From Phyllobacterium endophyticum (GTDB taxonomy: Bacteria; Pseudomonadota; Alphaproteobacteria; Rhizobiales; Rhizobiaceae), in the NCBI RefSeq assembly GCF_003010935.1, contig NZ_PGGN01000003.1:434001-498000 (forward strand): 64,000 nucleotides of DNA. Reading direction: 5' to 3'. Shown here in pieces: positions 1 to 10,226 of the stretch. The notes beneath the pieces are model-generated. The model was not told the DNA's origin, searched no databases, and saw nothing but the letters and a program-made list of their open reading frames with translations. Position 1 is the stretch's first letter, and each line of letters opens with the position of its first letter. A program made the translations under genes and the position numbers.

Positions 1-1537
1 CATTCGCGCCTTTACCGCGCTGGCGGGTCAGTCGCACGTTGAGCGACGGCGCCTCGATAATGGTGCCGACATTGAGCCGGTATTGCTGGACAACGCGCGG
101 ATGCGTCACCCGCCATGTACCGTCAGCCGTCTGGCGGATCTTGGCAAAACGGTCATACGTTTTCAGCGCATAGCCGCCGGTCGCGACGAAGTCGACGATG
201 CGGTCAAAAGTTTCGCGCGGCAGAAAGGCGTAGGGCAGGGCGGTGGTGACCTCCGCAAAGAGATCTCCCGCATGAAAAGGCTCGGCGCAGGCCATGCCGA
301 GCACATGCTGCGCCAAAACGTCGAGCGAGCCTTCACCCAGCGGGGGCGTGTCCTGCGCGCCGATATAATTGGCGTCCAGCGCCGCCTGGCACTCCATCAC
401 CTCAAAGCGGTTGGCCGGCACGAGAATTGCGAGGGAGGGTTCATCCATGCGATGGTTGGAACGGCCGATACGCTGGGCAAGGCGGCTGGCGCCCTTCGGT
501 GCGCCGACATGGATGACGAGGTCGACATCGCCCCAATCGATGCCGAGGTCGAGTGTCGATGTAGCGACGACAGCCCGCAAGGCATTCGACGCCATGGCCT
601 GTTCCACCTTGCGGCGCTTGGCAACGTCGAGAGACCCGTGATGCAGCGCTATCGCCAGGTTGTCGTCATTGACCATCCACAGGTCATGGAACAACCTTTC
701 GGCCTGGCTGCGCGTGTTGACGAAGATCAGCGTCGTGCCATGCCGCTTGATCGCATCATAGATGCCGGGTAGCGCATAGACGGCCGAATGCCCCGCCCAC
801 GGCACATGGTCTTCCGATTCGAGAATCGTGATGTGCGGTTTTGCTCCCCCCTCCACCGTTACAAGGCTCGCCATCGCCGAATTGCCGCTCTGAGGCAGCA
901 GCCAGCTCCGCAAGGCATCGGGCTCGGCAACAGTGGCGGAAAGGCCGATCGTCTGCAGGCCGGGCTGCAGGCGCCGCAGCCTTGCCAGCCCGAGAGCAAG
1001 GAGATGGCCCCTTTTTGACGTGACGAGGGAGTGCAGCTCATCGAAGATCACATAGCGCAGATCTTCGAAAAACCGCCTTGCGTCCTTGGCTGCGATCAGC
1101 AGCGCCAGCTGTTCCGGCGTCGTCAACAATATGTCGGGCGGTGCCAGTTTCTGCCGCTGCCGCTTGTAGGCCGGGGTGTCGCCGGTCCGGGTCTCGAGCG
1201 AGATATCGAGCTTCATCTCGGATATCGGCTTTTCGAGGTTGCGATGGATATCGACAGCCAGCGCCTTCAGCGGCGAGATGTAAAGCGTGTGTATGCCCCG
1301 GCTTGCGGCATTGCTTTTGCCGCGCTGCGCCAGATCGACCAGCGCCGGCAGAAACCCTGCCAGGGTCTTGCCGGCCCCCGTCGGCGCTATCAGCAGCGTC
1401 GAGTTTCCCTGTTGTGATTCCCGCAGCAGATCCAGCTGATGCTCGCGCGGCGCCCAGCCCTTGGCCTGAAACCAGTCCAGGAAAGGCACGGGCAGAAAAG
1501 GGGTGCCGGTCTCGGCTGGGCGATTTCTGGTGCTCAC
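1..1537 (-). CDS. Ligase-associated DEXH-box DNA helicase, Lhr family (partial, 3' end outside window)
   Basis: Superfamily 2 DNA helicase of the Lhr type that works with the neighbouring exonuclease and ligase in DNA damage repair. The minus strand reads Walker A APTGAGKT, then TTPEQL, the DEXH box as DELH, SAT (motif III), and in the second RecA lobe STLDLGIDWG and QRIGRSNH (motif VI). The frame is open through base 1, so the C-terminal region is missing. No ATG lies near the conserved start; a GTG at 1537 (VSTRNRP) is my choice and a TTG further upstream is possible. It is divergent from the exonuclease gene with about 65 bp between them, so the two probably share a promoter region. Family call is firm; the exact start is not. 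Confidence 0.85.
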   Translation of the reverse strand, partial: MSTRNRPAETGTPFLPVPFLDWFQAKGWAPREHQLDLLRESQQGNSTLLIAPTGAGKTLAGFLPALVDLAQRGKSNAASRGIHTLYISPLKALAVDIHRNLEKPISEMKLDISLETRTGDTPAYKRQRQKLAPPDILLTTPEQLALLIAAKDARRFFEDLRYVIFDELHSLVTSKRGHLLALGLARLRRLQPGLQTIGLSATVAEPDALRSWLLPQSGNSAMASLVTVEGGAKPHITILESEDHVPWAGHSAVYALPGIYDAIKRHGTTLIFVNTRSQAERLFHDLWMVNDDNLAIALHHGSLDVAKRRKVEQAMASNALRAVVATSTLDLGIDWGDVDLVIHVGAPKGASRLAQRIGRSNHRMDEPSLAILVPANRFEVMECQAALDANYIGAQDTPPLGEGSLDVLAQHVLGMACAEPFHAGDLFAEVTTALPYAFLPRETFDRIVDFVATGGYALKTYDRFAKIRQTADGTWRVTHPRVVQQYRLNVGTIIEAPSLNVRLTRQRGKGAN

Positions 1538-1603
1538 CGCCCCGAATGTAGTGGCGCAGCTTCGATGCGCCAAGTTTCTTTTGTCAGGATTGCACGGAGC
1601 CAA

Positions 1604-2662
1604 ATGCGGACTATCTTCGTTACTCCCGTTGAATCAGAGGTGCGCTTGTTGAAACGTCCCGAATCCCTGCTGTGCTCCACACCGGCCGGCCTCTATTCGC
1701 CCGCCGGTGATTTTTATATCGATCCGGTGCGCCCGGTCGAACGGGCATTGATCACACACGGCCACTCGGACCATGCGCGTTCCGGCCACGCCAAGGTCAT
1801 GGCGACGCAGCAGACCCTCGACATCATGGGTCTGCGCTACGGCGCCAGTTTCGCCGGCGAGACACAGGCCGCCGAGCTCGGCAAGCCCATCGGCCTCAAT
1901 GGCGTCAGCATCAGCTTTCATCCCGCAGGCCATGTGCTCGGGTCGGCGCAGATCGCTGTCGAGAAAGATGGCACGCGCATCGTCGCCTCGGGCGACTACA
2001 AGCGCCGCGCCGATCCGACCTGCCTCGGGTTCGAGCCGGTCGCCTGCGATGTCTTCATCACCGAAGCCACCTTCGCGCTGCCGGTCTTTCGCCACCCGGA
2101 CAGCCGCGACGAGATCGCCAAGCTGCTGAAATCCGTCGAGCAGTTTCCGGAGCGTTCGCACCTCGTCGGCGCCTATGCGCTTGGCAAGGCGCAGCGGGTC
2201 ATTCGCATGCTGCGCGATGCCGGATATGACCAGACGATCTACATCCATGGTGCTCTCGGCAAGCTTTGCGACTATTACGAGACGCAAGGCATCGCGCTCG
2301 GTCCGCTTGCGCCCGCTACGATAGAAAAGGGCAGCACGAGCGACTTCGCCGGCGCGATCGTCATCGGCCCTCCTTCTGCCTTCCTGGATCGCTGGGCCCG
2401 GCGCTTCCCCGATCCGGTCTCGTGCTTTGCCTCCGGCTGGATGCGCATTCGCCAGCGGGCGCGGCAAGGCGGCGTCGAGCTGCCGATCATCCTTTCCGAT
2501 CATTGCGACTGGGATGAGCTGACAGGCACGATCACCGAGCTCGGCCCGCAACAGGTCTGGGTCACGCATGGCCGTGAAGAGGCACTGGTCCGCTGGTGCG
2601 ATCTCAACGGCTTCGCAGCGCGTCCATTGCATCTCGTCGGCTATGAAGATGAGGGGGACTGA
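1604..2662 (+). CDS. Ligase-associated DNA exonuclease, metallo-beta-lactamase fold
   Basis: Predicted DNA 3' end-processing exonuclease of the beta-CASP/metallo-beta-lactamase type found beside ATP-dependent ligases. The metal-binding motif THGHSDHAR is near residue 52, followed by HPAGHVLGSAQ and SGDYKRR, the next metal ligands of the fold. About 352 aa, normal for the family. An ATG at 1604 is taken as start, but a TTG at 1648 (LKRPESLL) lies closer to where homologues usually begin. The stop overlaps the ligase start by one base (TGATG), so the two are translationally coupled. The longer open frame upstream runs through lhr on the other strand and is not used. Confidence 0.88.
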   Translation: MRTIFVTPVESEVRLLKRPESLLCSTPAGLYSPAGDFYIDPVRPVERALITHGHSDHARSGHAKVMATQQTLDIMGLRYGASFAGETQAAELGKPIGLNGVSISFHPAGHVLGSAQIAVEKDGTRIVASGDYKRRADPTCLGFEPVACDVFITEATFALPVFRHPDSRDEIAKLLKSVEQFPERSHLVGAYALGKAQRVIRMLRDAGYDQTIYIHGALGKLCDYYETQGIALGPLAPATIEKGSTSDFAGAIVIGPPSAFLDRWARRFPDPVSCFASGWMRIRQRARQGGVELPIILSDHCDWDELTGTITELGPQQVWVTHGREEALVRWCDLNGFAARPLHLVGYEDEGD

Positions 2663-4287
2663 TGGAAGAATTCGCTCAACTCCTCGATCGGCTGGTCCTC
2701 ACTCCCGCCCGGAACGGCAAGCTGACACTGCTCGTCGACTATTTCCGCGATACGCCGGATCCGGATCGCGGCCTTGCTCTTGCCGCCATCACCGGCGATC
2801 TCGACATCGCCAATGTCAAGCCTGCCATGATCCGCGCCCTCATAGCAGAGCGCATGGACGAGCAGCTTTTCGCCTATTCCTATGATTACGTCGGCGATCT
2901 TGCCGAAACCATCTCGCTTGTATGGTCCAGCGATGAGCCGGTGCGCGCCAATGCGGTGCCAACGCTTGGCGATATCGTCACCTCCCTCGAGCACGCTTCG
3001 CGCAGCGACGCCCTGCGGCTCGTGGAAAAATGGCTGGACCAACTCGATGCATCCGCACGCTATGCCCTGCTCAAGCTCGTTACCGGCGGCATGCGCATCG
3101 GTGTTTCGGCCCGCCTCGCCAAACAGGCGCTGGCCCAGTTCGGCGATGTCGACGTCACCGAGATCGAAGAGCTCTGGCATGGTCTGAAGCCGCCCTACCA
3201 ACCCTTGTTCGCCTGGCTGGAAAAAACGGCGGAGAAGCCGGAAAGCCTTGGCTTGGCGCCATTTCGCCCGGTGATGCTGTCCACACCCCTTGAAGCGCCC
3301 GATTATTCCCGCATCGATGCGCAGGCCTACGCTGCAGAATGGAAATGGGACGGCATCCGCGTACAGCTGACGGCCGAAGGCGGACGTCGGCGCATCTATT
3401 CGCGCACTGGCGATGATATCTCCCATGCATTCCCCGACATTGCCGACTTCATGCGTTTCGAAGGCACGCTCGACGGCGAGTTGCTGGTTGGGCGAAGCAC
3501 GCAGGCGGGTATCGAAATCGGCGTTTTCGGCGATTTGCAACAGCGGCTCAACCGCAAGACCGTCTCGGCCAGACAGCTGGAAAGCTACCCGGCCTTTGTC
3601 CGGCTCTACGATCTGCTTTTCGACGGCGGGGAGGATATTCGCGCATTGCCGTTTATAGAGCGCCGCAACCGCCTCGAAAGCTTCGTCAAACACCTGGAGC
3701 CGACGCGGTTCGACCTTTCACCTCTGGTTGCATTCGAACGCTTCGAAGATCTCGTTGAACTGCGCAAGAACCCGCCGCATCCGATCATCGAAGGGCTGAT
3801 GCTGAAGCAACGCTCCTCCGCCTATGTGCCGGGGCGGCCAAAGGGGCCGTGGTTCAAGTGGAAGCGCGATCCGTTCATAATCGATGCTGTCCTCGTCTAC
3901 GCCCAGCGTGGTCACGGCAAGCGCTCCAGTTATTATTCGGATTATACGTTCGCCGTGTGGACGGGGCCGGAAACGGAGCCCCAGCTGGTTCCGGTCGGAA
4001 AGGCCTATTTCGGTTTCACCGACGAAGAGTTGAAACAGCTCGACGCCTTCGTGCGCAACAACACGACCGAGCGTTTTGGTCCTGTACGTTCCGTGCGCGC
4101 CGAGCCGGAGCACGGGCTCGTGCTCGAAGTCGCCTTCGAAGGGCTCAATCGCTCCAAGCGGCACAAGTCCGGTGTCGCGATGCGGTTTCCCCGCATTTCC
4201 CGCTTGCGCTGGGACAAGCCACCTATCGAAGCCGACCGGCTGGAGACACTCGAGGCGCTGTTGCGTGATTCAGAAACGGCGCAATAG
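2662..4287 (+). CDS. ATP-dependent DNA ligase (Lhr-associated)
   Basis: Seals DNA nicks using ATP. The adenylated lysine is in motif I, EWKWDGIR, at about residue 228; RIYSRTGDD (motif Ia) and DGELL (motif III) follow, then IEGLMLK (motif IV) and WFKWKRD (motif V). The N-terminal 200 residues are the alpha-helical DNA-binding domain and the C-terminal part is the OB fold. At 541 aa it is the usual length for the bacterial LigC/Lhr-linked class, distinct from LigD because no primase or 3'-phosphoesterase domain is present. It overlaps the exonuclease gene by one base and forms a repair module with it and lhr. Confidence 0.93.
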   Translation: MEEFAQLLDRLVLTPARNGKLTLLVDYFRDTPDPDRGLALAAITGDLDIANVKPAMIRALIAERMDEQLFAYSYDYVGDLAETISLVWSSDEPVRANAVPTLGDIVTSLEHASRSDALRLVEKWLDQLDASARYALLKLVTGGMRIGVSARLAKQALAQFGDVDVTEIEELWHGLKPPYQPLFAWLEKTAEKPESLGLAPFRPVMLSTPLEAPDYSRIDAQAYAAEWKWDGIRVQLTAEGGRRRIYSRTGDDISHAFPDIADFMRFEGTLDGELLVGRSTQAGIEIGVFGDLQQRLNRKTVSARQLESYPAFVRLYDLLFDGGEDIRALPFIERRNRLESFVKHLEPTRFDLSPLVAFERFEDLVELRKNPPHPIIEGLMLKQRSSAYVPGRPKGPWFKWKRDPFIIDAVLVYAQRGHGKRSSYYSDYTFAVWTGPETEPQLVPVGKAYFGFTDEELKQLDAFVRNNTTERFGPVRSVRAEPEHGLVLEVAFEGLNRSKRHKSGVAMRFPRISRLRWDKPPIEADRLETLEALLRDSETAQ

Positions 4288-4667
4288 AGGCCCGTCACCG
4301 GCAGTTTGTTATTGAACGCATGTCATTTCTACATCAGTTCCGCGTTGATCAATCCGGACCTTCGTCTAATCCTTCGTGCATTGGCAGCGTTCTCGGGGCT
4401 ACTTCGCAAGCAACACACCACATTGTCACCGCGTTTTCCACATGTTCGAAGACTACGGATCATTGCAGCTGCAAATGGCGCGTTTGTTGCCCCAAAACGC
4501 CGTAAAAAGCCAATAGGGTCCACATGGTGCAACATTTGATTGACGTTCCCGTAACCCCCCTCCGAAGAAAATATTACGACGAAAGCATTAGAGCCTGCTT
4601 GCGTTCGGTCATTTTTTGGCCTTTGTTCATGCCTTCGCAATTCTCTTAGAGGGGAAGGAACAGAAAA
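4288..4667. other. Intergenic region upstream of the oligopeptide transporter
   Basis: About 380 bp without a convincing gene. It is AT-richer than its flanks and should contain the promoter of the transporter operon. Just before the ATG at 4668 there is a purine-rich ribosome site (GAGGGGAAGGAACA). I could not assign -35/-10 boxes with confidence, and no riboswitch or small RNA was recognised. A long minus-strand open frame crossing here is a shadow of the binding-protein gene. Confidence 0.5.
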
Positions 4668-6266
4668 ATGACCCTTATGAAACTCAATCTCCGCGCAGCG
4701 TTGCTGCTCGGCTCGCTGATGCTGGGCGCCAGCCCGGCACTCGCCGAAATGGTGCTGCATCGTGGTAACAGCGGAGAACCCCAAACCCTCGACCAGTCGC
4801 AGACGTCGATCGATATCGAAGCGTTCGTGTTGAAGGACCTGTACGAGGGTCTGACCGTTTACGACGCCAATGGCAAGATCGTTCCTGGTGCCGCGGAGAG
4901 CTGGAAGGTCTCCGATGATGGCCTGGTCTATACGTTCAAGATTCGCGACAGTGCCAAATGGTCGGACGGCTCGCCGGTCGTCGCCGAGGATTTCATTTTC
5001 TCGATGCGCCGCGAAGAAGATCCGAAGACCGCTGCCGGTTACGCCAATATTCTTTATCCGATCAAGAATGCCGAGGCCATCAACAAGGGCACATTGCCGG
5101 TCGATCAGCTCGGCATGAAAGCCATTGACGACAAGACGCTGGAAATCACGCTCGAGCACCCGACGCCTTTCTTCATCGAACTCCTGTCGCATCAGTCTGC
5201 CTTGCCCATCAACAAGGCAAGCTTCGAAAAGAACGGCGCTGATTTCGTCAAGCCGGGCAAGCTGGTTGGCAATGGCGCATTCAAGCTCGTGGAGCACGTC
5301 CCGAATGATCACCTGACCGTGGTCAAGAACGAGCACTATTGGGATGCGGCCAATGTAAAGCTCGACAAGGTCATCTTCTATCCGCTTGAGGATCAGGCCG
5401 CCGCCGTGCGCCGTTATGAAGCCGGCGAGCTCGATCTTGTCTATAATTTCGCCTCGGACCAGATGGAGCGCCTGCGCGCGGCAAACGCCAAGCAGGTTCA
5501 TGTGACACCCGCATTCGCAACCTATTATTATCCCTTCGACACGCGCACCGAGCCATTCAACGATGTGCGCGTACGCCGCGCGCTTTCGATGTCGGTCGAT
5601 CGCGACTTCCTGGCCAAGGAAATTTTCAACGGCTCCAAGCTGCCGGTCTATTCCCTGGTTCCTCCGGGGCTCCAGAACTACGGTGAACCGTCCAAGGCCG
5701 ATTTTGCCGACATGTCCCAGCTTGACCGCGAAGACAAGGCCATCGAGCTGATGAAGGAAGCAGGCTACGGCGAGGGCGGCAAGCCGCTGAATATCGAGAT
5801 TCGATACAATACCAACCCGAACCACCAGAAGGCAGCGACCGCCGTTGCCGATATGTGGAAGAAGACCTTCGGCGCAAACGTCACGCTGATGAACCTCGAT
5901 ATCAGCGCTCACTACGCGTATCTGCAGGAGGGCGGCAAGTTCAACGTCGCGCGCGCCGGCTGGACCGCCGACTATGCCGATGCGGAAAACTTCCTCAACC
6001 TCAATGTCAGCACCAACAAGACCTTCAACTACGGTCACTATGAAAACCCGGAATTCGATGCGCTGATGAAGAAGTCCTACCAGGAGCGGGATCCGGCCGC
6101 CCGTTCCAAGATTTTGCATGAAGCGGAAGCTTTGATCATGCGCGACCAGCCGATTGCTCCGCTGGTCAACGACGCCAATTTCTGGCTGGTGGCCGACAAG
6201 GTCAAGGGCTGGGGCGACAACGGAAATAACGAACATCTGAGCAAGTATCTGAGCATCGAAGAATAG
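4668..6266 (+). CDS. Oligopeptide ABC transporter periplasmic binding protein (OppA family)
   Basis: Periplasmic solute-binding protein of SBP family 5 that captures peptides for the permease encoded downstream. A Sec signal peptide covers about residues 1-26 (hydrophobic LLLGSLMLGASPALA). The mature protein starts near EMVLHRGNSGEPQTLD, and the family's SWKVSDDGLVYTFKIRD and WSDGSPVVAEDF segments follow. 532 aa is normal. A strong Shine-Dalgarno, GGGGAAGGAA, precedes the ATG at 4668; a second ATG at 4677 is also possible. It is the first gene of a binding protein-permease-permease-ATPase operon; the exact ligand cannot be read from sequence. Confidence 0.92.
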   Translation: MTLMKLNLRAALLLGSLMLGASPALAEMVLHRGNSGEPQTLDQSQTSIDIEAFVLKDLYEGLTVYDANGKIVPGAAESWKVSDDGLVYTFKIRDSAKWSDGSPVVAEDFIFSMRREEDPKTAAGYANILYPIKNAEAINKGTLPVDQLGMKAIDDKTLEITLEHPTPFFIELLSHQSALPINKASFEKNGADFVKPGKLVGNGAFKLVEHVPNDHLTVVKNEHYWDAANVKLDKVIFYPLEDQAAAVRRYEAGELDLVYNFASDQMERLRAANAKQVHVTPAFATYYYPFDTRTEPFNDVRVRRALSMSVDRDFLAKEIFNGSKLPVYSLVPPGLQNYGEPSKADFADMSQLDREDKAIELMKEAGYGEGGKPLNIEIRYNTNPNHQKAATAVADMWKKTFGANVTLMNLDISAHYAYLQEGGKFNVARAGWTADYADAENFLNLNVSTNKTFNYGHYENPEFDALMKKSYQERDPAARSKILHEAEALIMRDQPIAPLVNDANFWLVADKVKGWGDNGNNEHLSKYLSIEE

Positions 6267-6542
6267 CTGTCGGTTCCGGATCGTGCGGACGCAGCCGCCT
6301 TCTGTGCCTTCCCCTGCGGGGGAAGGACGGACCTTGCGTCCGGGGAGGGTTTCGGCTGGTCATGGAATGCCATACCAGGGCGGGAAAACGCTTGCGCCGG
6401 CCTGGTATAAGCTCATCATGACCCGGAGCGACGTTTGGAAGTCGCTGCGGCGGGCAACATGTCAGAAGACCGCTGCGGCACAATTTCTGATCGGGCAGCC
6501 CGTACCTGAGACTGCGTCACCCAAGTAGAAGAGACTGTCTCA
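6267..6542. repeat. Intergenic region with GC-rich palindromic repeat between binding protein and permease
   Basis: A 276-bp gap inside the operon. It carries a hairpin at 6307-6326 (CCTTCCCC, loop TGC, GGGGGAAGG) followed by GGACCTTGCGTCCGGGGAGGG, typical of the short mobile palindromes scattered in rhizobial intergenic DNA. A second imperfect inverted repeat, ACCAGGGCGGG...CCGGCCTGGT, is at about 6374-6407. These may weaken read-through into the permease genes or protect the binding-protein mRNA. No gene is supported here. Confidence 0.55.
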
Positions 6543-7466
6543 ATGCTCAATTTTGTTCTCCGCCGACTGGCGAGCGCGGTGCCGACATTGTTTATCGTCG
6601 TCACCATTTCCTTCTTCCTTATGCGCTTTGCGCCCGGAGGACCGTTCAATCTGGAACGACCCCTGCCGCCGGCGACCATGGAAAATCTGATGCGGGCCTA
6701 CCATCTCGATCAGCCTCTGTGGAACCAGTATCTGCAATATCTGAAGAATGCCGTGACCGGCGATTTTGGTCCGAGTTATATCTACAAGGACAATACGATC
6801 GCCGAGTTGATCGGCAAGGGCCTGCCCTATTCGGTCGAACTGGGTACTTACGCGCTGCTTTTTGCGCTGATCGGCGGGGTGCTCATCGGCACGCTTGCAG
6901 CGCTGCGGCAGAACAGCTTCCTCGACTTTCTCGTCATGTCCGTTGCAACGACAGGCGTCACGGTGCCAAATTTTGTCGTCGGACCCATACTCACCCTGAT
7001 TTTCGGCCTGATGCTCTCATGGGTTCCGACAGGCAGCTGGGGAGATGGATCGTTCAGGTACCTCATTCTTCCGGTAATCACCCTCGGACTGCCGCAACTG
7101 GCGGTATTTGCCCGTCTGACGCGCGGCTCGATGATAGAAGGCCTGCACACCGACCATATCAGGACGGCGCGTGCTTACGGGCTGCCACCGCGGGTGGTGG
7201 TCGTCACCCACGCCATGCGCGGCGCACTTCTTCCGGTCGTATCCTATCTCGCCCCTTGTGCTGCCGCACTTCTCACTGGCTCCGCCGTCGTCGAATCCAT
7301 TTTTACAATCCCGGGTGTAGGACGCTATTTCGTGCTCGGCGCGATCAATCGCGACTACACGCTTGTCATGGGGACAGTCGTTCTCGTGGCTATATTCGTC
7401 ATTGTTTTCAATCTTGTGGTCGACATCCTCTACGGCCTTCTTGATCCGAGGGTTCGTCATGACTGA
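6543..7466 (+). CDS. Oligopeptide ABC transporter permease (OppB family)
   Basis: Inner-membrane permease for oligopeptides. It starts with the family's MLNFVLRRLASAVPTLFIVVTISF first membrane segment and has six predicted segments. The EAA-type coupling loop reads HIRTARAYGLPPRVVVVTHAMR near residues 203-224, and the C-terminus ends in DILYGLLDPRVRHD as in OppB/DppB. 307 aa. Its stop overlaps the start of the next permease (ATGACTGA), so the two are coupled. Confidence 0.92.
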   Translation: MLNFVLRRLASAVPTLFIVVTISFFLMRFAPGGPFNLERPLPPATMENLMRAYHLDQPLWNQYLQYLKNAVTGDFGPSYIYKDNTIAELIGKGLPYSVELGTYALLFALIGGVLIGTLAALRQNSFLDFLVMSVATTGVTVPNFVVGPILTLIFGLMLSWVPTGSWGDGSFRYLILPVITLGLPQLAVFARLTRGSMIEGLHTDHIRTARAYGLPPRVVVVTHAMRGALLPVVSYLAPCAAALLTGSAVVESIFTIPGVGRYFVLGAINRDYTLVMGTVVLVAIFVIVFNLVVDILYGLLDPRVRHD

Positions 7467-8598
7467 CCTGACCGGCATTCCCACAACGATAATCCCGCCG
7501 GAAGAATCTCAGGGTCGCAGCCTGTTCCAGCTCGCACTCCTGCGTTTCCGCCGCAACCGCGCTGCCATGAGCGGCTGTGTCATGCTGCTCCTCATCACGT
7601 TCTTCTCGTTCTTCGGCCCCTATTTCATAAGCCACACCTATGATCAGGTCTTTCCCTCCTACGTGAATGCCGCGCCGAGCCTCGAGCCCCTGCCAAGGGC
7701 CGATACGCTCGACGGCGTCGTCAAGAGCATTGCGGATCGCGCCCGGGTCGAGCTCCGGGATTTTGCCGTCGATGGCAATAGTTTCACCGCGACCATCCAT
7801 TCCGACCAGCCGATCGATCCGCGCTCCACGCGTTACTTCGACCGGGCCAACGAATTCGACAATACAAAGATCGCAGCCACCGAGGAAGACGGCCGCACAC
7901 TGAAGCTGACCGGCGAAGTTCATCGCGAATACTTTCTCTTCGGTACCGACCAGAACGGGCGCGACCTCATGGCACGCATCATGCTGGGCGGCCAGATATC
8001 GCTCGCGGTCGGCTTTCTCGCCAGCCTTGTTTCGCTTGCAATCGGCGTGTCCTATGGCGCCATTTCCGGCTACATCGGCGGACGCGTCGACAATGTCATG
8101 ATGCGTCTTGTCGAGATCATCTATGCACTGCCTTTCGTGTTTCTCGTTGTTGTGCTCGTCGTGTTCTTCGGCCGCAGCTTCATCCTGATCTTTCTCGTCA
8201 TTGGCGCGGTGGAGTGGCTGGACATGGCCCGTATCGTGCGCGGACAGACACTGGCCTTGAAGCGGCGCGAATTCATCGGCGCCGCTCAGGCGCTGGGACT
8301 TACCGACTGGCAGATCATTCGCAGGCATATCATCCCGAACACTATCGGCCCTGTCGTGGTTTTCGTCACTGTCGTCGTCCCCAAGGTCATATTGCTTGAG
8401 AGCTTCCTGTCGTTCCTCGGGCTTGGCGTGCAGGAGCCGCTGACCAGCTGGGGTGCCCTGATTGCGGCCGGTGCGGAAAAGATGCAATCGTCGCCCTGGT
8501 ACCTGATCTTCCCCGCTATTTTCTTCGTCGTCACTCTTTTTTCGCTGAATTTCATCGGCGACGGGCTGCGTGACGCTCTCGACCCGAAGGACCGCTGA
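7459..8598 (+). CDS. Oligopeptide ABC transporter permease (OppC family)
   Basis: Second inner-membrane permease subunit. The start is the ATG at 7459, which overlaps the end of oppB by 8 bases; a longer frame from 7363 would lie inside oppB and is rejected. N-terminal OppC domain with one membrane segment, then an unusually long periplasmic loop of about 110 residues (roughly residues 60-160) before TDQNGRDLMARIM. Five further segments follow, and the EAA loop reads REFIGAAQALGLTDWQIIRRHIIPN. 379 aa is longer than the common 300 aa, which the loop explains; similar loops occur in the YejE-like subgroup. Confidence 0.9.
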   Translation: MTDLTGIPTTIIPPEESQGRSLFQLALLRFRRNRAAMSGCVMLLLITFFSFFGPYFISHTYDQVFPSYVNAAPSLEPLPRADTLDGVVKSIADRARVELRDFAVDGNSFTATIHSDQPIDPRSTRYFDRANEFDNTKIAATEEDGRTLKLTGEVHREYFLFGTDQNGRDLMARIMLGGQISLAVGFLASLVSLAIGVSYGAISGYIGGRVDNVMMRLVEIIYALPFVFLVVVLVVFFGRSFILIFLVIGAVEWLDMARIVRGQTLALKRREFIGAAQALGLTDWQIIRRHIIPNTIGPVVVFVTVVVPKVILLESFLSFLGLGVQEPLTSWGALIAAGAEKMQSSPWYLIFPAIFFVVTLFSLNFIGDGLRDALDPKDR

Positions 8599-8599
8599 A

Positions 8600-10201
8600 A
8601 TGGACATGCAAGCCACTGTATTGTCGGTGCGCGATCTCAGGGTCGACTTCACCACGCCGGATGGCGACGTGAAGGCCGTCAAGGGTATCGACCTCGATGT
8701 GAAGCCGGGCGAAACGCTGGCCGTTGTCGGTGAATCCGGCTCGGGCAAGAGCCAGACGATGATGGGCATCATGGGCCTCCTCGCCAACAACGGGCGGGTC
8801 ACGGGTTCGGCGAAATATCGCGGCAAGGAGCTTATCGGTTTGCCGGTCAAGGGCCTCAACGAAGTGCGGGGGGCGAAGATCACGATGATCTTCCAGGAGC
8901 CCATGACCTCGCTCGATCCGCTCTACACGATCGGGCGGCAGATTGCCGAACCCATCGTGCATCACAGGGGCGTCAGCTTCAAACAGGCAAGGGTGCGTGT
9001 GCTCGAACTCCTGAAGCTTGTCGGCATTCCGGAGCCCGAACGCCGCATCGATTCCTATCCGCACGAGATGTCGGGTGGTCAGCGGCAACGCGTCATGATC
9101 GCCATGGCGCTTGCCAACGAGCCGGACCTGCTCATCGCCGATGAGCCGACAACGGCCCTCGACGTCACGATCCAGGCGCAGATCCTTGACCTTCTGCGCG
9201 ATCTGCAGAAGCGCTTCGGTATGGCGATCGTCCTCATCACGCACGATCTTGGCATCGTCAGGCATTTTGCCGATCGCGTCGTCGTCATGCGTCGCGGCGA
9301 AGCGGTCGAGCGCGGCAGCATCGAGGAAATCTTCGAGCATCCGAAAGAGGACTATACCAGGATGCTGCTGGCTGCCGAACCGAGCGGCAGCAAGGCGCCG
9401 CCGCCTGACGATGCGCCCATAATCCTGGAAGGCCGCAATGTGGCCGTGGATTTCGCCATCGGAGGCGGGTTTTTCACCAAGGCAAACAAGCTCTTCCGGG
9501 CGGTCGATGGTGTCACGGTCCGGCTGAAGCGCGGCCAGACGATCGGTATTGTCGGCGAATCCGGCTCCGGGAAATCGACGCTCGGACGAGCGCTCCTGCG
9601 GCTGTTGCCAAGCAGCGGTCACTACCATTTCGGCGACAGGAACATCTCGGATTTCGACCGCTCGGCAATGCGACCGCTGCGCAAGGAATTGCAGCTTGTG
9701 TTCCAGGACCCGTACGGCTCGCTGTCGCCACGCCAGACCGTCGGCGAAATCATCACCGAAGGCCTGCTCATCCACGAGCCGCAATTGTCACGGACGGAAC
9801 GTGACAGGCGCGCCATCGCCGCCTTGAAGGAAGTCGGGCTCGATCCAGCCGCACGCAACCGCTATCCGCATGAGTTCTCCGGCGGCCAGCGTCAGCGTAT
9901 CGCTATCGCCCGCGCCATGATCCTGAAGCCGAAAGTGGTCATTCTCGACGAGCCGACATCGGCACTCGACCGTTCCGTGCAAGGTCAGGTCATCGAGCTC
10001 CTGCTCGACCTGCAGGAGAAGCACGGCCTCTCTTATATCTTCATCAGCCACGATCTCGCGGTCATCAAGGCCATGTCTGACTACGTGATCGTCATGAAGA
10101 ACGGCAAGATCGTCGAGGAAGGCGAGACGCAGGACATTTTCGAGACGCCCCATCACACCTACACGAAGACGCTGATGGCCGCGGCATTCGATCTGGAATG
10201 A
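8600..10201 (+). CDS. Oligopeptide ABC transporter, fused two-domain ATPase (OppD-OppF)
   Basis: Energises peptide uptake; both nucleotide-binding domains are on one chain, as in YejF and GsiA. Domain 1: Walker A GESGSGKS, signature MSGGQRQR, Walker [13 protein letters not shown]. Domain 2: Walker A GESGSGKS, signature FSGGQRQR, Walker [13 protein letters not shown]. Each has its switch histidine (ITHDLGI and ISHDLAV). 533 aa from the ATG at 8600, two bases after the permease stop. The OppD/F-type C-terminal peptide-transporter extension is short. Last gene of the operon. Confidence 0.93.
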   Translation: MDMQATVLSVRDLRVDFTTPDGDVKAVKGIDLDVKPGETLAVVGESGSGKSQTMMGIMGLLANNGRVTGSAKYRGKELIGLPVKGLNEVRGAKITMIFQEPMTSLDPLYTIGRQIAEPIVHHRGVSFKQARVRVLELLKLVGIPEPERRIDSYPHEMSGGQRQRVMIAMALANEPDLLIADEPTTALDVTIQAQILDLLRDLQKRFGMAIVLITHDLGIVRHFADRVVVMRRGEAVERGSIEEIFEHPKEDYTRMLLAAEPSGSKAPPPDDAPIILEGRNVAVDFAIGGGFFTKANKLFRAVDGVTVRLKRGQTIGIVGESGSGKSTLGRALLRLLPSSGHYHFGDRNISDFDRSAMRPLRKELQLVFQDPYGSLSPRQTVGEIITEGLLIHEPQLSRTERDRRAIAALKEVGLDPAARNRYPHEFSGGQRQRIAIARAMILKPKVVILDEPTSALDRSVQGQVIELLLDLQEKHGLSYIFISHDLAVIKAMSDYVIVMKNGKIVEEGETQDIFETPHHTYTKTLMAAAFDLE

Positions 10202-10226
10202 TGGACCCCCTCGTCCGAAAGCGGGT

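Noticed and set aside
1634-2632. Minus-strand open frame of 332 codons
   Set aside because: Antisense to the exonuclease gene, whose metal-binding motifs and length are clear on the + strand.
4329-6236. Long minus-strand open frame of 635 codons
   Set aside because: It lies antisense to the OppA-type gene, shows no family motif, and its amino-acid make-up is that of a GC-driven shadow frame.
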